From: Sphaeroforma sirkka | Lineage: Eukaryota; Opisthokonta; Ichthyosporea; Ichthyophonida | Assembly (NCBI GenBank): GCA_001586965.3 | Contig: LUCW03001491.1 | Span: forward strand, 1-23,066 | Length of the DNA stretch: 23,066 nt | Reading direction: 5' to 3' | Part shown: positions 10,192 to 17,492 of the stretch, piece after piece | Layout: each line of letters opens with the position of its first letter | Position numbering within the stretch: position 1 is the first letter of the stretch | Program-made: the position numbers and the translations under genes | Notes under the pieces: generated by a model | The model's input: the letters and a program-made list of their open reading frames with translations, nothing else | The model's database searches: none | What the model was told of the DNA's origin: nothing

Positions 10192-10219
10192 TATATATAT
10201 ATATATGTATATATATATA
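10192..10219. repeat. (TA)n microsatellite
   Basis: Two TA runs separated by a single G (TATATG), in the leader of element C, directly upstream of the tRNA-like block. Confidence 0.9.
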
Positions 10220-10237
10220 CGAAAATGTATTCTGTCT

Positions 10238-10310
10238 TGTAACATCGGTAAATATGTCTTCTAGTTGTGCGTTGGTCGTGGGTTCGATACCCCCGTGATA
10301 TATTTTTTTT
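10238..10310 (+). other. tRNA-like block (B box and T-run) in the leader of element C
   Basis: GGTTCGATACC at 10281-10291 fits the Pol III B box. It sits in a T-arm-like hairpin (GGG TTCGATA CCC) and is followed by eight T at 10303-10310. A weak D-arm-like TGTAACATCGGTAAA lies about 40 bp upstream. Acceptor and D stems do not pair, so this is a degenerate tRNA-like or SINE-like relic, not a tRNA gene. Confidence 0.4.
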
Positions 10311-10927
10311 CCTATGCTTTCGTGACCATCGAAGTTCGCGCATGCAACGATGGCGAACATTCGACTCCGAGATATTTTCGAAAAATCGATCTTCTAACCA
10401 TGCCAGTCTTTTCGTCTAGCCAATTGATTACCAAAACTTGCTCCCGTAGTTGATATTTGTTGAAAATACGAGTTGAAATCGCATTTTTTCTGTCTCAGTT
10501 TCTCCCAAACTGTGCCTAGCTCCTCTTCTGCATTGCTACCTGTCTCACGCGCTTAATTCACACGTTTCCATTCTACGTCGCCTGACACTGTCGATTCTAC
10601 ATTGCTACCTGCTTTTCTTGATCACCTCTATCTGCCCTTTGTCGTCGCTGTACTCGCCCACACCTATGAAAATCTGCCATATCGACCTTCTCTACGCCAA
10701 ATTACGTTCTTCTATACCCCTAACTGCGATACTGCATCATGTTCGTGTTGTGTGGATTGACTAGGCCAGTCAAAACATTGTTCAAACGTCCTATGACTGC
10801 TAATTAGTCAGAGGGAGGCCTTGATTGTCAACGACGGCCTGAAAAGTCGCATTGGAATTGAAGTATCTGGATTTTCGGACCGAAGATGGATTAAAAAAAT
10901 CAAAAGAAGAATGAATGGTTGTTGGGA

Positions 10928-11188
10928 AATGGTCGGATGACTAATTAATCTATAAAAATTTAGAAATAAAAAAATGCTAAAAAATTGCATATATTACTAA
11001 TCACTCCAATTTGCTCTAGATTTAAAATAATTTTAAAAAATATGCATAAAATATAAATATATATATATATATAAATCACGCAAGTGTATCAAACCGAGCA
11101 AAACGGATATATATATAATTATATATATATATATATATTATTATTTTTTTTTTAATTAAAATTAGTAGCATTCGACCGGATGGTCGGA

Positions 11189-11224
<36 letters not shown>

Positions 11225-11403
11225 GAAAAAAAAAAGAAGAAGAAATAAAATGCTCATCAGCTAAATAAAATGGGCACCTGTTAATTTCTGCATATATTAC
11301 TAATCACTCCAATTTGCTCTAGATTTATAATAATAATAAAATCTGCATGATGTATATATATATATATGAAAATCACGCAAACGTATCAAAACGAGCAAAA
11401 TGG
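10928..11403. repeat. Two-copy direct repeat, AT-rich, in leader of element C
   Basis: The block GCATATATTACTAATCACTC...GAGCAAAA occurs at 10987-11106 and again at 11290-11403. Similarity extends upstream to GGTCGGAT (about 10931 and 11183). The copies differ mainly in the length of internal TA and A runs. Confidence 0.85.
11057..11220. repeat. Cluster of (TA)n microsatellites
   Basis: Three TA arrays (about 11057-11073, 11107-11139 and 11192-11220), separated by short AT-rich sequence including a T-run. The last array ends the spacer between the two copies of the direct repeat. Confidence 0.9.
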
Positions 11404-11428
11404 AAGGTGGGGATTTCTTTTCACTTAT

Positions 11429-11585
11429 CTGTGCTCGGAAGACTTTGCTCCTGTCGTAGTTTGCAAGCTCCTTTCGGCTATCCGGTTCTGAGGGAGATCA
11501 ACTCCCCCTGTGCTCGGAAGACTTTGCTCCTGTCGTACTTTACAAGCTCCTTTCAGCTACCCGGTTCTGAGGGAGATCAACTCCT
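11429..11585. repeat. 79-bp tandem repeat, two copies
   Basis: CTGTGCTCGGAAGACTTTGC...GGAGATCAACTCC occurs at 11429-11507 and 11508-11585 with a few mismatches. GGAG-ATCAA-CTCC forms a small hairpin in each copy. It lies near the 5' LTR of element C, in what would be the 5' part of its RNA leader, and is GC-richer than its surroundings. Confidence 0.9.
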
Positions 11586-11674
11586 GTAATTCGACAATAA
11601 AATGAACTTCTCCGTCCACTATTATCCTCGAGATAAAATCGAATAATACACCTAAAGTAACTAGTCGTAAAAAA

Positions 11675-11854
11675 TGTAGTAAACACATCAAAATACGATA
11701 CTAAAACCTACTGAGTCTCCCTGAGGCTCAGTGCGGTGTATTTATTCTTATATTTGATTGTCTACGTGGTCTACAAATAATTCACCTCGTGTGAATTAAT
11801 TGTAAATTAATTCTAACTTCACACTGATAGTGGTTTAAGGGGACTTTTACCACA
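11675..11854 (-). repeat. 5' LTR of element C
   Basis: 180 bp, one base longer than the 3428-3606 copy and otherwise the same. TGT and ACA ends are followed by the GCAC duplication at 11855-11858. Confidence 0.95.
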
Positions 11855-11858
11855 GCAC
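11855..11858. repeat. Target-site duplication of element C, right copy (GCAC)
   Basis: Second copy of GCAC, after which gag of element A resumes exactly where it stopped at 3427. Confidence 0.93.
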
Positions 11859-12511
11859 CAGTTGCGTGATAATATACTTAACACCTTTTTTTGAAGATGC
11901 ACGTGACCGTGAACTTCTAGAGTCTCGCAAGTTCTTTGCGAACGATACCACTATTCGAGGTGCTCTAGCTCATATGACACATATGAATACTCGGATGGGT
12001 GGTCGTACCTATACTGGCGAATATTTATTAATTTGTCAGATGATGGAGACTCTGGGAGCTAACCTCTTTAAGAAAGTCAATGATGACATCATCGCCTATG
12101 GTGATTTGCGATCTATGCCTTGGTCTGTCTTTGAGAAGATAGTACACAAGCATACCAATTCCTCTACTAGAGTACTTAGTACCACGAGCTACACCCAGCC
12201 CACTAAGCGAAACGCAGTAGAGACTAATACTGCGCGTAGTACTAAGAAACTTCGCACTACTACTGGGGGTACTGGCTCTACTTCTACCGAACCGAAAGGT
12301 GATAAGAAGGTGAGAGCGCCTTGCAAGAAGTGTGGTTACAACCTCACAAAACGTAATGGCAAGTGGAATGGTAGACACGACCCTGTTAAGTGTGCACCAG
12401 GCAAAGCCAGATTTTGGACACTATATGAAAGAGTGTGCTACTTGCAAGGGTACTAACGGTTGGCACAAAGAGGATTGCAAGGACTTACCAGACGTCCAAG
12501 TTAAGCACTGA
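11859..12511 (+). pseudogene. gag: gag of element A, 3' part with two zinc knuckles
   Basis: This continues gag after element C. The open frame up to 12456 holds a helical region, a Ser/Thr/Lys-rich linker and a first knuckle at 12322-12393 with an unusually long loop (C-x2-C-x14-H-x4-C). A second knuckle (C-A-T-C...H-K-E-D-C, C-x2-C-x6-H-x3-C) is at 12434-12477, but in the +1 frame. The frame change near 12405 is shared with element B. The second-knuckle frame ends at TGA 12509-12511, in frame with pol, whose first ATG is at 12521. Knuckles of this kind bind the element's RNA. Confidence 0.8.
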
Positions 12512-13524
12512 CAGTACCATATGTGCGCACTAGAGCAAGATTATGAGAAAATGTTCAATAAAACCTATACCAAAGGAGATGAACGTATCTTTCAACCAGT
12601 TTTCGTAAATGGAGAAAAAGTTATGGCACTATTTGATCCAGGGGCTGAAGTCTCTGCTATCTCATGCCGAGTAGCCTACGCTACAGATATGGCTGTCCAT
12701 AACGAAACAACTGATTTAATCTTGGGAAATGGCAAAGTTACTACTTGCGAACAAGCCATTGACTATGCACACATAATGCTGTCAGATAGAAGAGAAGTGA
12801 AGACTCACCTAATCGTTACTGACATGTCTCAGAAATACGATTTAATTATAGGTATGACTGATCTTCTCAGTTTAGGTATAACACTCACTGGTCTGCCTAA
12901 TGGGCTAGACCCGAATAAAGATCAGTCAGATGATAATATGTTAAAGATACCTAAACCTCCGGAAGGTGAAGCAAAGGATATGATTCCGCACTTCACCGAT
13001 ATAATTATGGACTTAATTATACAAAACAGGAAGATTGCAATAACTGACTGGTGTATGTTTAAGTTCTCTAATGGGTACGTTAGACTTGACTTAACAAACG
13101 TCGACTTCTCTAAGTTAAAGTGTCCTTCACATAACTACGTGAGTTGGAGACACAAAGACGTTGTCAAAACCCAAATCGAAGATTGGTTAAAACAGGGTCT
13201 AATTGAAATCAATTATGATGCAACCCCAGTTAACTTAGCTCTCTTAGCGGTCGATCAATATAAATCTGATGGAACGTTTAGTAAAACAAGAGTAGTACTA
13301 GACCTGTCGCCAATCAACAAACTAATTCCGCAACATAGTTTTCCCTTACCTAAGATAAGCGAGATACTACGCAAAATGGAGGGTGCGACTATCTTCTTTC
13401 CAAGATAGACTTAAAAGCTGCATTCCATCAACTACAGATATATGAGCCTCATAGGAAATACTTTTTTCCTTTACTTGGCAAGGTAAGAAGTACCGGTTTA
13501 AAGGTGCACCTGAAGGCTTACACA

Positions 13525-13586
13525 GTTACCTTCTTTCTTCCAACAAGTTAAGGCTGATGTTACCTTCTCTTTCTTCCAACAAGTTA
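13525..13586 (+). repeat. 34-bp tandem duplication inside the reverse transcriptase of element A
   Basis: GTTACCTTCTTTCTTCCAAC at 13525 recurs at 13559 with a CT inserted. Element B has one copy (about 18630-18657), so the duplication is private to A. It disrupts the motif just before the Y-L-D-D active site. Confidence 0.85.
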
Positions 13587-16341
13587 TGATGGAACTATTT
13601 GCGGACCTGTCGTATAACGTATCAGTCTATTTAGATGATATAGTTATCTTTACAAAGACAGCACATGAACATGCTAAACTCGTTAAAGAAGTCTTAAAGC
13701 GACTTAATCATGCTAAACTTAAGATTAACGAAGACAAGTGTTCTTTTGCTAAAGATACTATACACTTACTTGGCTACAAAGTATCTGCAGCAGGGGTAGA
13801 AATTGATCCTGGCAAGAAACAGTTTCTGTTGGATTTATCAACACCAATTACTGGAAGAGATGTGAACTCTGTGTGTGGGTTTGTTAACTTCTTCTCGGAT
13901 TCGGTACCGCATCTTTCTCATTACTTAAAGCCTTTCAGTCACCTACGGCTGCACAAAGGACCTTTGGGAAAGCTTTGGACTAAAGAATGTGATGATGCAT
14001 TTAAACTAGTCAAAAGTAAAGTAATGGACGCACCCATCATGCAGTACCCTGTGGATGGTGTTCCATTCCAAGTAGCAACCGACGCTTCAGATCGAGCGGT
14101 AGGTGGAGTGCTTTACCAAACGATAAATGGTAAACCGCGCTACATACAATTCTTTAGCAAGAGTTATAATAAGAGTCAACGGAATTACCCTACCGTTAAA
14201 CAAGAGCTCCTTGCTATAGTTACTGCGCTAAGACAGTTTAAAGACTACCTTTATGGAAGTTACTTTACTGTCGCCTGTGATCAAAAGTCTTTAACATACT
14301 TAAAAGATATGAACCCTGATTCACAGTTGGTGAGCCGCTGGCATGACATTATTGCCAAGTTCGCTTTTAATATAACACACATTCCAGGAATACATAACCA
14401 TCTTCCTGACATGCTCTCTCGACTTGTGCCCGACTACCAGAAAACAGTCAAAGAGTTATTAGCAACCGATTGGATGCTAAATAAGAAATGGTTTAACCTC
14501 GCTCAATCACGATGGGGTCCATTTACTGTTGATATGTTCGCCGCAGAACATAACAAACAGGTTTCTGAATATAGGTCGTTGACTCATCCTAAAGGTGATG
14601 CATTTCAGCTTGACTTATCAAAGCATAATGCGTGGGCTAACCCACCTTGTCAACTTATCGCACAGTTGTTAAATTATGTTAATATTACTAAATCTACCAT
14701 TACGCTGTGTTGTCCCTTACGTAACTCCGACCCATGGATACGTGATTTAATTAATATGATTCAAGACGAACCTATTTATGTCGACCGTGAAACCGACACG
14801 TTCTTGTATCAGGGATCCTATTCTATTAAGAAGACGCCTTGGAAACACACCATTGTTTGTCGCATCGGTCCTGCAGGTACCACTAAGTGGAAACCCTCAA
14901 CCGAATTCTTAGCTAAACTAGAGGAGTCTAAAGAGTTTGAACAAAAGCTCAAGACTCGTACAACACATGCACCCAACAAGATTGCAGTCGAGGTAATGCC
15001 GATTGAAACGGCATTAGATCGCAAAAAACATGGAACTAGCTAAGGCCATGGATCAAAGACTCAAAACTCTAAGAGAACCTGAAGCTCGCACTCAACTACT
15101 TAAAGCGCTGCTTAAAGAACAGCCAGGAGTTGCGAAACAACTGAAGAAGATACTTCAACAATCCAATGTTGTCAATTATGTATCTCAGGAGTCTCTACCC
15201 TCCTGATACTGAGGTTGCCCTTTCCAACAGGACTATGGTTCATCCAGCCAGCGTTACGCAGAATCTGACTGACTTAGAGGAGCTCGAAAGTAGAGTTAAA
15301 ATTATACATAATTTAACGCATCGAGCATATGAGCATACTTATAAAATGGCTATTCGTGCAGGGCTTGATCACCCGGCGCTGAAAGAAACCATACGTGAAG
15401 TATACCGACGCTGTACTGATTGTGAAAAGAACCAGATCAAGCGATACGGTTGGGCACCCCTAAAAGTGTGACAGAAGACCAACCGATGCGCCGAGTCATA
15501 GTCGATTTGGTTAAACTCCCGCGATCCAAGCATACTGGCGATGTATATATCTGTCATTTCTTATGTGTGGCTTCGGGCTATAACTTGCTTTATGCAATAC
15601 CGAACAAACGTCCACAAACAGTGGCAGAATTATGCTATCACGTCTTTAATGACTTCGGTTTCCCCGAGTACTATGTTCTGATAACGGTAGTGAGTTTTGT
15701 ACCGACGTAATGGAGGCACTTATACTCGTATCAGGCATGACCCATAGGCGTGGTGTTCCTTACAAACCTCAAACGCAGGGTGCAAATGAGACACGTCATA
15801 GAGAACTTAAGAAACTCTTGCGTACCGCACTAGACGACGTTGAGGATATGTGGCCTTATCATTTGAAATGGGTTCAGACTCAAATGAATAACTGCATGAA
15901 TCCTCAAACTGGAACACTCCCGTTTCACTATTTCTTTGGCCGCTATAGTGAATTACAAGCAACGTTTGATAAAACTGCGCCCGAGAAACACGCTACCCCG
16001 TGGCTACAAAAGATCGAGCATATGCAGAACGTTGTTTACCCTGTTTACTCGAGCACAAGAATCGCGTCCTACTTAAAGCGTATGACCGATGGAATAACAC
16101 TAAGAACATTGTTCAGTTCAAAGTCGGCGATTACGTTAACATTATAAATCGAAACGCCAACGTTACCGAACTCTCTTCTAAGACGATAGGACCTTTTGTT
16201 ATTTCCTACCATGATGAGAAGAGTGATACTTACGAAGTGAATAACATTGATGGTACTAGCGCAACCAATCTAGGCACTCACCGTATCCCTACCTCCGAAC
16301 TCTCATTCGCTCGCTCATTTGATTCTGATGTACCAGTTATG

Positions 16342-16494
16342 GAGTCACAAGTCAAAGATATAATTGACAAAACATCCGAAGACGGTTACACTTACTACAA
16401 GACCCGTTTCATGGATGGGACGGTAGCTTGGCTAACCTCCGATGCATTTCGTGAATCTCGCGACTTTCTTCGTATCTTTAATAAGAAATGGAAT
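16342..16494 (+). other. Chromodomain-like segment at the integrase C terminus of element A
   Basis: After the GPF module the frame continues V-K-D-I-I-D-K, then Y-T-Y-Y-K-T-R-F-M-D-G-T, then V-A-W-L-T and an acidic/aromatic helix ending F-L-R-I-F. Order and spacing follow a chromodomain (first strand, Y-x-V-K-W-like strand, G, T/A-W-x strand, helix), but the family match is weak. The position is the one chromodomains occupy in chromoviruses. Confidence 0.5.
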
Positions 16495-16884
16495 AAGCGT
16501 TTACATAAGAACACACGAGATAAACGAAAAGGATTTCCTCAGGTGACTACAAACCCTGACGGATCTGAAATTCCCTATTTGCCACCTACTTCCTACGTGA
16601 CTAAACTTTCTGATCTGCTTACCAACAGTGCAGAAAATTGTTCAAACTTACTTACTAATGAAGAACAGCCTTTGGCTATTACCTTACCAAATAATAAACG
16701 TAAGGCGCCTACATCGGAAATGGTTACTGGACCAAATACTAAACGACATAGAGTACAACATGAGTCTTGAACTCGTACATATAGGCACATACTTACTCGA
16801 TAAGTCATGACCGAAACCGTTTTTACTTTGGTTTTCGCTTTACCAACTAGATCGTATCTTAACGTACGTTCGTAGTTCTAAAAG

Positions 16885-16897
16885 CTACTGGGGGCTA
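16885..16897 (+). other. Possible polypurine tract of element A
   Basis: CTACTGGGGGCTA directly precedes the 3' LTR. It is G-rich but interrupted by pyrimidines, so it is a weak match to a standard polypurine tract; position is the main evidence. Confidence 0.45.
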
Positions 16898-17488
16898 TGT
16901 AGAAATACGGCCTCCGGTCAGTCTAAAATATCAAGATCAATTGAGATAATACATTGGTTTTTATTTGTATTTTAAATAATTAGTACAAGCTCTTTTTCCA
17001 ATATTTCCAAAGTGTTCTAAATTCACTTTGATGGCTCCAATAGCCTGAGTATTTGGTATGACTCATCTACTTGGACCTATTTGAGACATTAGTAGATGTA
17101 GGATATTATAAACTAAATTTTATAATCTCCGAACTACTACTTATTGATTTTGGTCTTCCCGCCAATCTCCAAAATCCAATAAGTCTTTTTTTTTTTAACT
17201 TTTCTTCAGATGGAACTTTATTTATATTAGCTAATGTATTAACGTGACTTACGTTATTATGTCTATTTACAAATTAGGCAAGTGGTCATGAACATTTAGT
17301 ACTTCTAGTGAAAATTATTCAATAAAGAACAGCTAGAGGTACGCCCTGTGTGATCGAGGATATTTAGGCTCTTAACAAGAGGCAGTCCCGATCATTCTTA
17401 CACAAGCTACCACTGCTAAATCTAACTGACTAAATTGTATTTTAGTTTAATATAGTTTGAAACCTAGTAATTTCCATCGAAGTTTACA
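16898..17488 (+). repeat. 3' LTR of element A
   Basis: 591 bp, TGT...ACA, with AATAAA at 17321-17326 and a TATA-like stretch near 17216-17226. Three inverted repeats follow one another upstream of the TATA-like stretch: CATCTACT/AGTAGATG (17064-17071, 17091-17098), ATTATAA...TTATAAT (17104-17125) and CTTATTGATTTTGG/CCAAAATCCAATAAG (17140-17153, 17169-17183). Confidence 0.95.
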
Positions 17489-17492
17489 GAGT
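17489..17492. repeat. Target-site duplication of element A, right copy (GAGT)
   Basis: Second copy of GAGT; pol of element B resumes here. Confidence 0.93.

Larger units (their letters stand above)
9430..11674 (-). other. Long leader of element C, no supported gene
   Basis: About 2.2 kb separate the 5' LTR from the gag start, against 80 bp in element A. No open frame here looks protein-coding. It holds (AT)n arrays, a two-copy AT-rich repeat, a two-copy 79-bp tandem repeat and a tRNA-like B box with a T-run. Directly inside the LTR the element strand reads TTTTTTACGACTAGTTAC, without the TGG expected of a tRNA primer-binding site. It may contain captured or inserted non-element DNA, but no boundary or target duplication was found. 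Confidence 0.7.
3428..11854 (-). mobile_element. LTR retrotransposon C (Ty3/gypsy chromodomain type), inserted in gag of A
   Basis: An 8.4-kb element read on the minus strand, with near-identical 180- and 179-bp LTRs and a GCAC duplication on both sides. From its 5' end (right) it runs LTR, an unusually long leader of about 2.2 kb, gag (9429-7352), pol (7351-4212), an in-frame TAG and a chromodomain (to 4023), then a short 3' region and LTR. It belongs to a different family from A/B: LTRs and codon use differ and the coding part is visibly more GC-rich. The domain order is the same, including the DIRS-like domain. The LTRs differ by a single base, so this is the youngest insertion, yet the coding frame carries several breaks. 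Confidence 0.95.
12512..16770 (+). pseudogene. pol: pol of element A: protease, reverse transcriptase, RNase H, DIRS-like domain, integrase, chromodomain-like tail
   Basis: First ATG at 12521. The protease has F-D-P-G-A (Asp 12635-12637), a proline where Ser or Thr is usual, and D-L-I-I-G-M downstream. Reverse transcriptase: first Asp at 13408-13410, Y-L-D-D at 13628-13639. RNase H acidic residues: Asp 14081, Glu 14204, Asp 14279, Asp 14408. DIRS-like domain: V-D-M-F-A (14531) and N-P-P-C (14639). Integrase: zinc ligands (about 15305-15425), second Asp at 15680, Glu at 15788, GPF module at 16189-16197. A chromodomain-like segment lies at 16342-16494 and pol ends with TGA at 16768-16770. Frame breaks occur near 13395, 13480-13560, 15030, 15465, 15690 and 16080, so no complete protein is encoded. 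Confidence 0.92.
1361..17488 (+). mobile_element. LTR retrotransposon A (Ty3/gypsy type), itself split by element C
   Basis: The element is bounded by direct LTRs of 595 and 591 bp that start TGT and end ACA, and by the 4-bp duplication GAGT. Without element C it is about 7.7 kb: LTR, 80-bp leader, gag, protease, reverse transcriptase, RNase H, DIRS-like domain, integrase with chromodomain-like tail, a G-rich tract and LTR. The LTRs differ by a few substitutions and several small indels, which suggests a fairly recent insertion. It inserted in antiparallel orientation into a copy of its own family (B). Integrase after RNase H places it in Ty3/gypsy rather than Copia or Bel. Confidence 0.95.

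Noticed and set aside
12505-12523. Reassigned stop codons (nuclear code variant) explaining in-frame UGA and UAG before pol, the chromodomain and the flank ORF
   Set aside because: Different stops are involved, all three stops also end frames here, and the copies carry many ordinary frame breaks. Mutation or readthrough is simpler; the sequence gives no codon-level support for reassignment.
13595-15043. Element A as a DIRS element because of the methyltransferase-like domain
   Set aside because: It has true direct LTRs, a target duplication and a DDE integrase with a zinc module; no tyrosine recombinase is present.
1361-17488. Assembly artefact joining inverted copies of one element
   Set aside because: Precise LTR ends, a perfect 4-bp duplication and exact continuity of B across the site fit a real insertion. 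Only spanning reads could settle it fully.
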